Assembly (NCBI RefSeq): GCF_007992075.1
Contig: NZ_BJZO01000020.1
Span: 1 to 41,970 of the forward strand
From: Pararhodospirillum oryzae
GTDB taxonomy: Bacteria > Pseudomonadota > Alphaproteobacteria > Rhodospirillales > Rhodospirillaceae
Length of the DNA: 41,970 nt
Direction of reading: 5' to 3'
Part shown: positions 26,006 through 33,784 of the stretch, in pieces
Layout of the letters: each line of letters begins with the position of its first letter
Numbering within the stretch: the stretch's first letter is position 1
Made by a program: the position numbers and the translations under genes
Notes under the pieces: generated by a model
What the model was told of the DNA's origin: nothing
Seen by the model: the letters and a program-made list of their open reading frames with translations, nothing else
Databases searched by the model: none

Positions 26006-28273
26006 ATGTCGTTGCGCGATCCCAATGCGCGCAGCCTGCTGGGACGCCTGCGCGACGTCATGGCCGGCGGCGGGTCACCCCAGGACCGCCTGGACCGGGT
26101 GACCGCCCTCATCGCAAAAGGGATGGGAACCGATGTCTGCTCGTGCTACGTGCTGCGAGCCGGCGAGGTCCTGGAACTGTTCGCGACCGAGGGTCTGACC
26201 CAGTCGGCGGTGCATCACACCCGGCTGCGGGTGGGCGAAGGCCTGATCGGCGAGATCGCGGCCATCGCCCAGCCGTTGCGGGTTAGCGACGCCTGGGCGC
26301 ACCCGCGTTTTGTCTATCGCCCGGAAACGGGCGAGGATGTGTACAAGTCGCTGATGGGCGTGCCCCTGGTTCACGGGGGGCGGGTCATTGGCGTGCTCGC
26401 GGTGCAAAACCGCGAGGGCCGCGAATACCGGGAGATCGAACAGGAATCCCTGGAAACCGTGGCCATGGTCCTGGCCGAGCTGCTGGCCGGGGCGGGCCTG
26501 ATCCCGCGCGAGGAACTGGGGCCGGCCTCGGGCAACGCGGTGCTGCCGCTGCGCCTGGAAGGGACCAGCCTCAACCCGGGCATCGGCCTGGGCACCGCCG
26601 TCTATCATCAGCCCGAGGTGCACGTCACCACGCTGCTGGCCGACGACCCCGAGCGGGAGTTGGCCCGGCTGCGCGCGGCCATGGACGAAATGCGCGAGGC
26701 GCTCGACGCCCTGCTCGCCATCACCGCCACCGCGCCCAGTGAATCGCGCGACGTGTTGCGAACCTTCCGCATGTTCGCCGACGATACCGGATGGATCAAC
26801 CGCATCAGCGAGCACATCCAGGCCGGCCTGTCGGCGGAAGCGGCGGTGCGCAAGGTCGATAACGACATGCGGCTGCGCCTGTCGCAGGTGTCGGATCCCT
26901 ACATCCGCGAACGACTCCACGACCTGGAAGACCTGGCCAACCGCCTGCTGCGCCACCTGACCGGCGAGCGGGGGACGGCGGCCAAGGGCGACTTGCCCGA
27001 CCATGTGATCTTGATCTGCCGGACCCTGGGCCCGGCCGAGCTGCTGGACTACGACCCGGAGCGTCTGCGCGGCGTGATCCTGGAGGAAGGCAGCCCGGGC
27101 ATGCACGCGGTGATCGTGGCCAAGGCCCTGGATATTCCGGTGATCGGCCGCCTGCCCGGCGTGTTCCAGCGCATCGCGCCCCTGGACCCGGTGGTGGTAG
27201 ACGGGGATCACGGCCAGGTGTTCGTGCGCCCGGGCGAGGACGTGCGCGAGGCCGTGATGCGCGGCATTCACGAGCGCAAGCGCCGCCGGGCGGAGTATGA
27301 CCGCCTGCGCGACCTGCCCGCCGAAACCCAGGACGGCGTGCGCGTGCGCCTGATGATCAACGCCGGCTTGATGATGGACATGGAGAACCTGGGCGCGACC
27401 GGGGCCGACGGGGTGGGGTTGTACCGCACCGAAATCCCCTTCATGGCGCGGCCCAGCCTGCCTTCCGTGGAAAGCCAGACCTCGTTGTATGGCAAGGTGC
27501 TGGCGCTCGCGGGCGACCGGCCCGTGGTGTTTCGCACCATCGACGTGGGGGGCGACAAGCTGCTGCCCTATTGGCAGAGCCAGCCGGAGGACAACCCGGC
27601 GCTGGGCTGGCGCTCGGCGCGGATCACCTTGGATCGTCCGGCCATCTTGCGCCAGCAGTTGCGGGCCTTGCTGCGCGCCGCCTCGGGCCGGGCGCTCGAT
27701 GTCATGTTCCCGATGATCGCCACGGTATCAGAATACCGAACCGCCCGTCATGCCCTGGAGCTGGAACTGGCGCGCGAACGCGAGCGGGGCACGCCGCCCC
27801 CGGCCTCGATCCGGGTGGGAACCATGCTGGAAGTGCCCTCGCTGCTGTGGCACCTGCCCGCCCTGGTGCAAGAGCCGATCGATTTCATCTCGGTGGGCAG
27901 CAACGATCTCTTCCAGTTCACCTTTGCCGCCGATCGGGGCAACCCCCGGGTGGCCAGCCGCTACGACCCGCTGTCGCCGCCGGTGCTTTCGATGCTGCGC
28001 CATCTCGTGGAGGTCTGCGACGCGGCCGGCAAGCCGCTGTCGTTGTGCGGCGAAATGGCGTCGCGCCCCCTGGACGCCCTGGTGCTGGTGGCCCTGGGCT
28101 TTCGCACCTTGTCGCTGGCCGCGCCCGGCATGGGGCCGGTCAAGCGGGCGCTGCGCTCGGTCGACATCGGCCGGCTGCGCCCGTTTGTCCTGGGTCTGAG
28201 CACCCTGCCCCACGCCTCGGTGCGTGACCGGCTGGCCGCTTTCGCCCGCGATAACGGGTTCTTGCTGGACTGA
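26006..28273 (+). CDS. ptsP: Phosphoenolpyruvate-protein phosphotransferase PtsP (EI-Ntr) with GAF domain
   Basis: 755 aa first component of the nitrogen-related phosphotransfer chain: it takes phosphate from PEP and passes it to NPr. A GAF sensor domain (about 25-165; LRVGEGLIGEIAAIAQPLRV, SLMGVPLVHGGRVIGVLAVQ) probably binds glutamine, as known for EI-Ntr. The enzyme I N-domain carries the phosphorylated His at about 367 (EEGSPGMHAVIVAKALDIPV). The PEP-binding barrel contains GLYRTEIPFM, FRTIDVGGDKLLPY, ISVGSNDLFQFTFAADR and LCGEMASRPL. The length is normal. It is third in the lysC operon. The chain links carbon/nitrogen state to regulation in proteobacteria, which is family knowledge. Confidence 0.96.
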   Translation: MSLRDPNARSLLGRLRDVMAGGGSPQDRLDRVTALIAKGMGTDVCSCYVLRAGEVLELFATEGLTQSAVHHTRLRVGEGLIGEIAAIAQPLRVSDAWAHPRFVYRPETGEDVYKSLMGVPLVHGGRVIGVLAVQNREGREYREIEQESLETVAMVLAELLAGAGLIPREELGPASGNAVLPLRLEGTSLNPGIGLGTAVYHQPEVHVTTLLADDPERELARLRAAMDEMREALDALLAITATAPSESRDVLRTFRMFADDTGWINRISEHIQAGLSAEAAVRKVDNDMRLRLSQVSDPYIRERLHDLEDLANRLLRHLTGERGTAAKGDLPDHVILICRTLGPAELLDYDPERLRGVILEEGSPGMHAVIVAKALDIPVIGRLPGVFQRIAPLDPVVVDGDHGQVFVRPGEDVREAVMRGIHERKRRRAEYDRLRDLPAETQDGVRVRLMINAGLMMDMENLGATGADGVGLYRTEIPFMARPSLPSVESQTSLYGKVLALAGDRPVVFRTIDVGGDKLLPYWQSQPEDNPALGWRSARITLDRPAILRQQLRALLRAASGRALDVMFPMIATVSEYRTARHALELELARERERGTPPPASIRVGTMLEVPSLLWHLPALVQEPIDFISVGSNDLFQFTFAADRGNPRVASRYDPLSPPVLSMLRHLVEVCDAAGKPLSLCGEMASRPLDALVLVALGFRTLSLAAPGMGPVKRALRSVDIGRLRPFVLGLSTLPHASVRDRLAAFARDNGFLLD

Positions 28274-28421
28274 TCCCGGCCCGTCGTCGTCCATTCAGGG
28301 CGATCGGGTGAAGCCCTGGATGCCCTTGGAAGAGGGTTCCTCAACGCCGCGACGGCGGCCGCGCGGCTTGTGTCGCGCGCGGCAGGCGCACGGAGTGCGC
28401 GCCAGACGCTTGAGGGCCTCG

Positions 28422-28460
28422 AAAAAACGCCGGGGCAATCGGTTCACCCGATTGCCCCGG
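28422..28460. terminator. Strong 13-bp hairpin, U-tract on the minus side
   Basis: CCGGGGCAATCGG / CCGATTGCCCCGG with loop TTCAC. On the plus strand it could end ptsP transcripts, though TCGTCC follows rather than T's. On the minus strand CG then TTTTTT follows, a textbook intrinsic terminator for leftward transcription. Confidence 0.7.
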
Positions 28461-28470
28461 TCGTCCATTG

Positions 28471-28500
28471 CTTGACGATTGGGCCGGATACTCCGACATT
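28471..28500 (+). promoter_or_regulatory. RpoH (sigma32)-like promoter of hsp20
   Basis: CTTGAC, then 16 bases, then CCGACATT, close to the CTTGAA...CCCCATnT heat-shock pattern. The position ahead of a small heat-shock gene supports the call. Confidence 0.5.
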
Positions 28501-28582
28501 ATAGGGGCTTTGCGGTGCCTCGCGGGGACCGCACGCCATGGGCGCCGGCAACGGGCCCCATGCGGAGTCGCTCAAGACGACA

Positions 28583-28604
28583 CCTTCGTCGATTGCAGAT
28601 GAGG
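28583..28604 (+). promoter_or_regulatory. Hairpin masking the hsp20 Shine-Dalgarno (possible RNA thermometer)
   Basis: CCTTCGTC (28583-28590) pairs imperfectly with GATGAGG (28598-28604), which contains the SD. It uses G-U wobbles, one bulge and a 7-nt loop. Two further hairpins lie upstream (about 28512-28532 and 28541-28568), resembling the multi-hairpin ROSE layout. Confidence 0.4.
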
Positions 28605-28610
28605 ACACCC

Positions 28611-29084
28611 ATGACCAGACTGTCCGTGTTCAACAGCCCCCTGCTTTTGGGGTTTGACCACTTCGAAAGGGTCATTGACCGGGTTTCAAAGAACCAGGCC
28701 GAGGGCTATCCGCCGTACAATATCGAGCAGATCGGGGAAACGGCCCTGCGGATCACGCTCGCCGTGGCAGGATTCGCCGAAAGCGATCTCACGGTGTCGG
28801 TGGAGGATAACCAGCTTGTCATTCGCGGTCGCCGGCAAAACGACGACGGCGAACGGATTTACCTGCATCGCGGTATTGCGTCGCGCCAGTTCCAGCGGGC
28901 GTTCGTGCTGGCCGAAGGAATCGAAATCACGGCCGCCACCTTGGAAAATGGTTTGTTGCATATCGATCTGGAACGGCCCGTGCCCGAGCCCAAGGTGCGC
29001 CACATTCCCATTGGCGCCAAGAACGCCTCGGCCGGCGCTTCCGGTCCGCAAACCATCGACGTCGCCCCGCGTGAGGGCCGTTGA
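28611..29084 (+). CDS. Small heat-shock protein, Hsp20 family
   Basis: 157 aa ATP-independent chaperone that holds unfolding proteins. The N-terminal arm (MTRLSVFNSPLLLGFDHFER) is of the IbpA type. The alpha-crystallin domain spans about 35-135 (YNIEQIGETALRITLAVAGF, LTVSVEDNQLVIRGRR, FQRAFVLAEGIEITAATLEN GLLHIDL), with the conserved A-x-x-x-n-G-L-L motif. The C-terminal extension has PKVRHIPIG, an I-x-I-like element for oligomerisation. The ATG at 28611 follows GAGGA; an ATG four codons earlier would lack it. The upstream RpoH-like promoter and SD-masking hairpin suggest both transcriptional and translational heat control. DUF1150 follows after 42 bases. Confidence 0.94.
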   Translation: MTRLSVFNSPLLLGFDHFERVIDRVSKNQAEGYPPYNIEQIGETALRITLAVAGFAESDLTVSVEDNQLVIRGRRQNDDGERIYLHRGIASRQFQRAFVLAEGIEITAATLENGLLHIDLERPVPEPKVRHIPIGAKNASAGASGPQTIDVAPREGR

Positions 29085-29126
29085 GACTCCGCCCCCCGCC
29101 GAATGCCGGGATGAAGGAGAAAAACA

Positions 29127-29387
29127 ATGGATACCGCCAAAGACCGTTCCCTCGCCGACCTTGCTCCGACCCCCGTTGACGTGACCGAGCTGGCCGCGCT
29201 GGGCTTGAACGTGGTTGCCTATGTCCGGGACCTGGATCCCGCGACCGAACCCGCGTTGCCCGGCATGCAGCCGGGCGGTTTCGCCATCCACGCGGCCAAT
29301 GGCCAGCGCATCGGCTGGGCGCCCAGCCGGGATCTGGCCGTGCAGGCCATCCGTCAGCACGAAATGGAACCGGTCGCGATTCACTGA
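29127..29387 (+). CDS. DUF1150 family protein
   Basis: 86 aa soluble protein of unknown function. The pattern ALGLNVVAYVRDLD...FAIHAANGQRIGWAPSRDLA...EMEPVAIH fits the DUF1150 family, which in alphaproteobacteria is often found directly after hsp20, as here. Co-transcription with hsp20 is likely (42-base gap, GAAGGAGAAAAACA ahead of the ATG), which suggests a stress-linked role; that is inference. Confidence 0.82.
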   Translation: MDTAKDRSLADLAPTPVDVTELAALGLNVVAYVRDLDPATEPALPGMQPGGFAIHAANGQRIGWAPSRDLAVQAIRQHEMEPVAIH

Positions 29388-29588
29388 CCCCGCCCAGGCT
29401 CCTCGACCCGGAAGGCCTCCCAGGGATCCCTGGCCGGGTTCGGGACCTCGCAAGCCTAGCAGGGCTCGTCTCCCGGGCCCTCGTTTCCCGAGGCCAAGGC
29501 GCGCCGCCCGTCTTGGGGCCAGTGCGGCGCGCGCCGGGATCCGCCGGGCGGGCAGCCCCTTGCCGAGGCCCCCGCTCCTGCCGGCTGT

Positions 29589-29999
29589 TTAGTCTTCCTG
29601 GGACGAGCCCAGGCGTTCGATCACCCGCATCATCTGCGCGCGGGCTTCCTGGGCCACGTGATCAAGGCCCGGGTTGTCGATGACGTGCATGGCCGCGAAG
29701 GGATCGATGGCCGAAATCTGGATTTCTCCTCCCTCGACTTCCCGAATCGCCACGTTGTAGGGCAGCATCAGGCCGCTCAGGGGCTCTTCGTGGATATCGC
29801 GCAGCATGAAGCCGGGATTGCACGCTCCCAAGATCACATACGGCGCGAGATCGGCATCCAGCGCCTTCTTGACCATGGCGCTTGCGTCAATGGTGCTGAT
29901 GACCTGGAAGTCGTTGTCGGCCAGGGCGGCCCTGGCGTCGGCAACCGCCTGGTCGAAGCCGCCGGAACCAGCGTACCGGGTGGAAATATGATAGGTCAT
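29589..29999 (-). CDS. DUF302 family protein
   Basis: 136 aa. Family features: FDQAVADARAALADNDFQVISTIDASAMVKKALDAD in shortened form at the N-terminal half, then YVILGACNPGFMLRDIHEEP, LMLPYNVAIREVEGG and ISAIDPFAAMHVIDNP. DUF302 proteins are small alpha/beta proteins of unsettled function. There is no signal peptide, so it is probably cytoplasmic. The ATG at 29999 lies 12 bases after AGGGG. It is divergent from the rubredoxin gene, and both share the region with tandem Pho-box-like repeats. Confidence 0.88.
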   Translation of the reverse strand: MTYHISTRYAGSGGFDQAVADARAALADNDFQVISTIDASAMVKKALDADLAPYVILGACNPGFMLRDIHEEPLSGLMLPYNVAIREVEGGEIQISAIDPFAAMHVIDNPGLDHVAQEARAQMMRVIERLGSSQED

Positions 30000-30037
30000 G
30001 GGTGTTCAGGCCCCTTGCACAGGAAATACCACGCCCA

Positions 30038-30067
30038 AGGATAGGGGCTTGTCCGGGGCCATGCCAA
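30038..30067 (-). promoter_or_regulatory. Candidate promoter of the DUF302 gene
   Basis: TTGGCA-18-TATCCT on the minus strand, about 40 bases upstream of the ATG. Confidence 0.4.
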
Positions 30068-30113
30068 GGGATTTCGCGGGCCGCTCTTATTCCAAATTCA
30101 CGCCGCACGTCCT

Positions 30114-30175
30114 TGTCAAACAACTGTCATCCCTTCGGGATGGGTGTCAAACAAGTGTCACCCCTCCGGGATGGT
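30114..30175 (+). promoter_or_regulatory. Two tandem 31-bp repeats with Pho-box-like half-sites
   Basis: Copies at 30114-30144 and 30145-30175. Each has two TGTCA half-sites 11 bases apart (starting at 30114 and 30125, and at 30145 and 30156), giving a 7-4-7 layout as in the PhoB box. The best half-site, CTGTCAT at 30124-30130, is a perfect PhoB half-site. Each copy ends in a small inverted repeat (ATCCC..GGGAT). Confidence 0.6.
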
Positions 30176-30247
30176 CCTTGCCGGCACACTTTGCCTGGCA
30201 TGTCCGGACAGCCGGCTGCCCGACCTCTTTTCCCGGAGAACAAGACC

Positions 30248-30562
30248 ATGACGTTTTCCTACCTTGTGGTTTCCCTGGGCCGGCGCGGGGCGCTGGGCCT
30301 GGGGGCGGCCCTCGCCGGCCTGGTCCTGGGCGGCACCGGCAAGGCCCAGGCCGCCAGCGGCGCGGTTTCCAGCGGGCGCTGGGTGTGCACCAACAACGAC
30401 TGCGACCCGTTCATCTACGATCCCAATGTGGGCGACCCCGACAACCTGGCCAGCCCGGGCCACCCCATTCCCCCCGGCGTGCGCTTCGAGGATCTGCCGG
30501 AAACCTGGAAATGCCCGTTGTGCGGATCTCCCAAAAGCTGGTTTCGCCCCACCACCCGCTGA
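30248..30562 (+). CDS. Exported rubredoxin with CX4C site
   Basis: 104 aa. A twin-arginine-like signal (SLGRRGALGLGAALAGLVLG, cleavage near AQA|A) is followed by a single rubredoxin domain (about 44-100): WVCTNNDC...IYDP..GDPDN...GHPIPPGVRFEDLPETWKCP LCG. The four iron-binding Cys are 47, 52, 89 and 92. The first pair is spaced CX4C rather than the usual CX2C; such a variant is known in a rubredoxin-2 of Desulfovibrio. Rubredoxins are one-electron carriers and are mostly cytoplasmic, so an exported one is uncommon. Tat export would fit cofactor loading before export. It has tandem Pho-box-like repeats upstream and its own terminator downstream. Confidence 0.85.
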   Translation: MTFSYLVVSLGRRGALGLGAALAGLVLGGTGKAQAASGAVSSGRWVCTNNDCDPFIYDPNVGDPDNLASPGHPIPPGVRFEDLPETWKCPLCGSPKSWFRPTTR

Positions 30563-30565
30563 CGA

Positions 30566-30595
30566 CCGCCCCGGCTCCGGTCCAGGCCGGGGCGG
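30566..30595. terminator. Bidirectional hairpin between rubredoxin and chemoreceptor genes
   Basis: CCGCCCCGGC / GCCGGGGCGG 10-bp stem with a 10-nt loop between two convergent genes. No U-tract on either side. Confidence 0.5.
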
Positions 30596-30602
30596 CCCTG
30601 CC

Positions 30603-32669
30603 TCAGGCCGCGCGCAAGGTGGCCAGGAAGCGATCCACCTGAAGACGCAAGGTCTTGTTGTGACCCGCCAGGGCTTCGGCGGCGGCGGCGATGGCCGCGG
30701 CCGAAGCCCCGGTTTCACGCACCCCGACCTGAACCCCGGCCACGGCGTGGCTGACCGCGCTGGTGCCGCCACTGGCTTCTTGGATATTGCGGGCGATTTC
30801 GTCGGTGGCCGCGCCTTGCTGGCCCACGGCGACGGCGATATCGGCGCTCAGCCCTCCCACCCGTTCAACGGTGCCGGCGATCTGGCGCATGGCGGCGACC
30901 ACCTCCAAGGTGACCTGGCGCATGGCCCCGATCTGGCTGGTGATGTCGGCGGTGGCCCGCTGGGTCTGGCTGGCCAGGGTCTTGACCTCGCCCGCGACCA
31001 CGGCGAACCCCTTGCCCGCCTCGCCAGCCCGGGCCGCCTCGATGGTGGCGTTGAGGGCGAGCAGATTGGTCTGGGCCGCGATGCCATCGATCAGGTGGAC
31101 GACGCTGCCGATCCGCTCCGCCATCTCGGCCAGGGAATCGACGCACTGGTTGGTGCGGGCCGCTTCCTCGGCCGCCTGCCGGGATACCCGGGCGCTTTCC
31201 GCCACCCGACGCGCGATTTCCTGAATCGACGCCGCCAGTTCCTCGGCGGCGCCGGCCACGGTCTGGACGTTGGCGCTGGCCTGCAAGGCGGCGGCGGAAA
31301 CGGTCCCCGCCTCGCGCCCGCCCCGGTCGGCCGCGTCCGTCAACGTGGAGGCCGAGGTGTGCAAGGTGTCGGCCGCCGCCCCGATCGAGGCCACCACCGA
31401 GGCCACCTCGTGTTCCAGGGTTTCGCCCATGCCCATCAGAAGCTGGCGCCGCGTGGCCTCGGCTTCCACCCGCTCGGCGTCGCGCTGGGCCTTGATCTGC
31501 TCGGCCTCGCGCAGCCGCTGGCGGAAGATTTCCAGCCCCCGGGCCAGGGCCCCCAGGTCGTCGCGACGAAGCCCGCCGGCGACGGGGGTGTCCAGCCGTC
31601 CCTCGGCCAGATCCTCGGTCGCCCGGCCAAGGGCGCGCAGGTTGTTGAGAATGCTCCGGCGCAGCACGATGACGATCAGCGCGCACAAGGCCAGCGTGGC
31701 CCCGGCGACGCCGAGAAGAACCTGGAACCGGCGAACCTGATCGCCGATGTGGGCGTCGGTCAGGGCATGAAGACGCGCGCTCAAGGCATCCTCGATCGCC
31801 TTCATGGCGTCGATGCGCGCGCTGGTCGCCGCGAACCAGTCGGAGGCGCCCAGGCCTTTGAAGATCCCGATCAGGCCGCCCTTGTAAATGGTCTCGCGCA
31901 TGGCCGCCACCGGCTCCAGGGCCGCGCCCTCGACCGTCTCGTCGAAGCGCTTCACGATGTCGGCCGGCGCCAGGGCGCGAAACGACGCGAACAGCCCGTC
32001 TTGCGCCGCGCCCAGGGCGATCAGCCGCCGGTGGATGTCGGGGTCGAAGCGGCCGGCGGCCAGACCCTGGGCACCGGTCGCGCGTTCGCGCCCCGCCATC
32101 TCCTTGGCCCGGGCGAACACCTCGCTGGTGGCGACCAGGCCCCGCAGATCGCCTTCGGTCGCCAACGCGCCCAGGGCGCCCGTGGCCCCCATCAGGGTTT
32201 CAATGATGGTGGTGTAATAGGCGAAACTCTCGGCCGGCTTCAGCGAAAGATCGTGAATGGCGGCGCGGGTCCGCTGGCGTTCGTCCAGCAGGGTTTCCCC
32301 CTCGCGCAGGGCGGCCACGGCCGGCGTATGCCCGGCCACCCCTTGCGCGAGGGCCGTGAGCGCGTCCGAGAACGCGCTCACGGCCTCCTCGGTCAGGTGT
32401 TGCTGGGTGGCCATCTCCTCGCCGAAACGGGTTCCGTGCCCGCCCAGGAACAAGGCGCTGGCGCCGCGTTCCTTTTGCAGTTCGTGGACCAGGGCGCTGG
32501 CACGGGTTTCCGTTTCGATGATCGCCCGCACCTGCTGACTTTGGAGCATGTCCTGGCGTTGCTGCCAGACATCGTATGTTAGAATGGATAATAAAGCCGT
32601 AAGGGGTATAAGGGCAACAACCCAAAGACTAACACCCAGCGGCAAGAGTTGCAAAAACCGCCGTATCAT
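30603..32669 (-). CDS. Methyl-accepting chemotaxis protein with NIT sensor domain
   Basis: 688 aa membrane receptor. TM1 is at about 12-30 ([20 protein letters not shown]). A periplasmic NIT-type domain follows (about 45-300; [31 protein letters not shown]), a family linked to nitrate/nitrite sensing. TM2 is at about 310-335 ([20 protein letters not shown]), then HAMP ([20 protein letters not shown]). The signalling domain has the conserved hairpin tip [20 protein letters not shown] and [15 protein letters not shown]. No C-terminal CheR tether (xWxxF) is seen. The ATG at 32669 has GGGGG six bases upstream and a sigma28-like promoter at 32692-32718. The first ~100 bases of the gene and its upstream region are noticeably AT-richer than the surroundings. 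Confidence 0.93.
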   Translation of the reverse strand: MIRRFLQLLPLGVSLWVVALIPLTALLSILTYDVWQQRQDMLQSQQVRAIIETETRASALVHELQKERGASALFLGGHGTRFGEEMATQQHLTEEAVSAFSDALTALAQGVAGHTPAVAALREGETLLDERQRTRAAIHDLSLKPAESFAYYTTIIETLMGATGALGALATEGDLRGLVATSEVFARAKEMAGRERATGAQGLAAGRFDPDIHRRLIALGAAQDGLFASFRALAPADIVKRFDETVEGAALEPVAAMRETIYKGGLIGIFKGLGASDWFAATSARIDAMKAIEDALSARLHALTDAHIGDQVRRFQVLLGVAGATLALCALIVIVLRRSILNNLRALGRATEDLAEGRLDTPVAGGLRRDDLGALARGLEIFRQRLREAEQIKAQRDAERVEAEATRRQLLMGMGETLEHEVASVVASIGAAADTLHTSASTLTDAADRGGREAGTVSAAALQASANVQTVAGAAEELAASIQEIARRVAESARVSRQAAEEAARTNQCVDSLAEMAERIGSVVHLIDGIAAQTNLLALNATIEAARAGEAGKGFAVVAGEVKTLASQTQRATADITSQIGAMRQVTLEVVAAMRQIAGTVERVGGLSADIAVAVGQQGAATDEIARNIQEASGGTSAVSHAVAGVQVGVRETGASAAAIAAAAEALAGHNKTLRLQVDRFLATLRAA

Positions 32670-32691
32670 AAGAACCCCCGGACTAAAGGAT

Positions 32692-32718
32692 ATATCGCCA
32701 TTTGCACTCTGGCATTTG
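32692..32718 (-). promoter_or_regulatory. Sigma28 (FliA)-like promoter of the chemoreceptor gene
   Basis: CAAA-15-GGCGATAT on the minus strand, against the consensus TAAA-15-GCCGATAA (3 of 4 and 6 of 8 matches, exact spacing), just upstream of the SD. Confidence 0.4.
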
Positions 32719-32894
32719 TTTGTTTCCTCATATCATATTTTATTCTTTATTCAAACGACCTTTCGATGTATCAACAATTTTATGTAATACAAGGGACGGA
32801 GGCTTTCACTGTTCTTCATCGGGGCTCCTCCTTCTTGCGCCTGGGAACCTGCCCAAGCGCCCCATTTTCAAGGCTCTTTTGCCTCCGATAAAGA

Positions 32895-32923
32895 TTGCGA
32901 TCAAGTCGCATTCGCGATATAAC
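32895..32923 (+). promoter_or_regulatory. Promoter of the 191-aa unknown gene, with palindromic operator
   Basis: TTGCGA-17-TATAAC. The inverted repeat TGCGA-TCAAG-TCGCA (32896-32910) overlaps the -35, a position suited to a repressor. Confidence 0.6.
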
Positions 32924-32990
32924 CCCGGCAGGTTTCAGGGACTTTTCCTCGCTCCTCTTCCCTTGCTCCCTCCTTGGAAGGAAGGCCCGC

Positions 32991-33566
32991 ATGACTCCGC
33001 TGCACGCCCGGCCCTTGCCGCCCACCCCTGCCCTTCGCGTGTCCCCGGGCCTTGCGCCTGCCCGGCCCGCCCGTCTTCTGGTCGAGGCCGCCCGGACGTG
33101 GGCGCGGACTCCCGATGGCCGGGGAGGATTCGAGCCGGCACTGGCCCGGCAGGTGTGCGCGGCCGGACTGGGCAGCCTGCTGCCCGCGCTGGATGGCCTG
33201 ATGGTGATCATCGCCGTGCACGCGCCAGCGCCGCTTGCCCTGGGGGCGCCGGGGTCGGAACCGACCACCTCGGATGCCCGCCTGCTCGTGGCGGCCTTGA
33301 ACGGACTGGTCACCACGGGCGAGTCCGGCGGGCCGGCCATCGACCGCCTGGCCTTGCGCCTGGGAGCCCGGGGAGGCGCCCTGGCGCGGGCCTGCCTGGC
33401 CCGGCTGGCCCAGGCGCTTCCGGCCCCGGCGGTGCGCATGGTGTGGCCGTCGGCCGATGCGACGCAGGCGGCCGTTTTTCCGGAAGCAACGGAAGAGAAA
33501 GCCTTGGGCTCCTCCGGCGAACGGCGGTCCTGTCGCGCATTTTTTCCGTCTTTAGAGGCGCACTAA
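32991..33566 (+). CDS. Hypothetical protein, 191 aa
   Basis: Not recognised. The ATG has an excellent SD (GGAAGGAAGG), and the gene has a clear promoter about 70 bases upstream, so it is probably real. The first 30 residues are Pro/Ala-rich without a clear signal peptide. The core is Ala/Leu/Gly-rich and helical (ALARQVCAAGLGSLLPALDG, SDARLLVAALNGLVTTGESG, LARACLARLAQALPAPAVRM). The C-terminal 30 residues look disordered. No catalytic motif or membrane segment is evident. It precedes phoX by 218 bases on the same strand. Confidence 0.6.
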   Translation: MTPLHARPLPPTPALRVSPGLAPARPARLLVEAARTWARTPDGRGGFEPALARQVCAAGLGSLLPALDGLMVIIAVHAPAPLALGAPGSEPTTSDARLLVAALNGLVTTGESGGPAIDRLALRLGARGGALARACLARLAQALPAPAVRMVWPSADATQAAVFPEATEEKALGSSGERRSCRAFFPSLEAH

Positions 33567-33635
33567 CCCTTTTTTCTCGTCCCAAGGGACGGGATGTCTT
33601 CAAGACTTCCCCAAAGCTTCATCAAAGGGACGTTT

Positions 33636-33663
33636 TTGACCTTTGAACGGGTGGCGATACTGC
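33636..33663 (+). promoter_or_regulatory. Candidate promoter of phoX
   Basis: TTGACC-16-TACTGC, about 120 bases upstream of the phoX ATG. No Pho-box-like CTGTCAT pair is seen next to it. Confidence 0.4.
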
Positions 33664-33784
33664 CGGCGCGGCCTTCCCTGACGCCACGGGGGGGCTGGGA
33701 AGAAGGATCCCGCGCCCGGCCATCCGGTCGGTGGCGGGGTTTGTCTTGATGTCTTCCCAAAATTTCCTTTCGGACGAGGTTTCC

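Larger units (their letters stand above)
28274..28610. other. Intergenic region between ptsP and hsp20
   Basis: 337 bases without a gene. It holds a small hairpin (GCGCAC-GGA-GTGCGC, 28386-28400), a 13-bp terminator stem (28430-28460), an RpoH-like promoter (28471-28500) and a roughly 105-nt structured hsp20 leader. Confidence 0.65.
32670..32990. other. AT-rich divergent intergenic region
   Basis: 321 bases without a gene. Bases 32690-32815 are unusually AT-rich for this window. It carries the sigma28-like chemoreceptor promoter (minus) and a good sigma70-type promoter with an overlapping palindrome (plus, 32895-32923). Confidence 0.6.

Noticed and set aside
29388-29588. Palindrome CCAGGGATCCCTGG and nearby GC-rich repeats between DUF1150 and DUF302 genes
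   Set aside because: Too short and without a U-tract or flanking pattern to support a terminator or binding-site call.
33567-33784. Pho box upstream of phoX
   Set aside because: I looked for paired CTGTCAT-like half-sites at 11-base spacing on both strands and found none.
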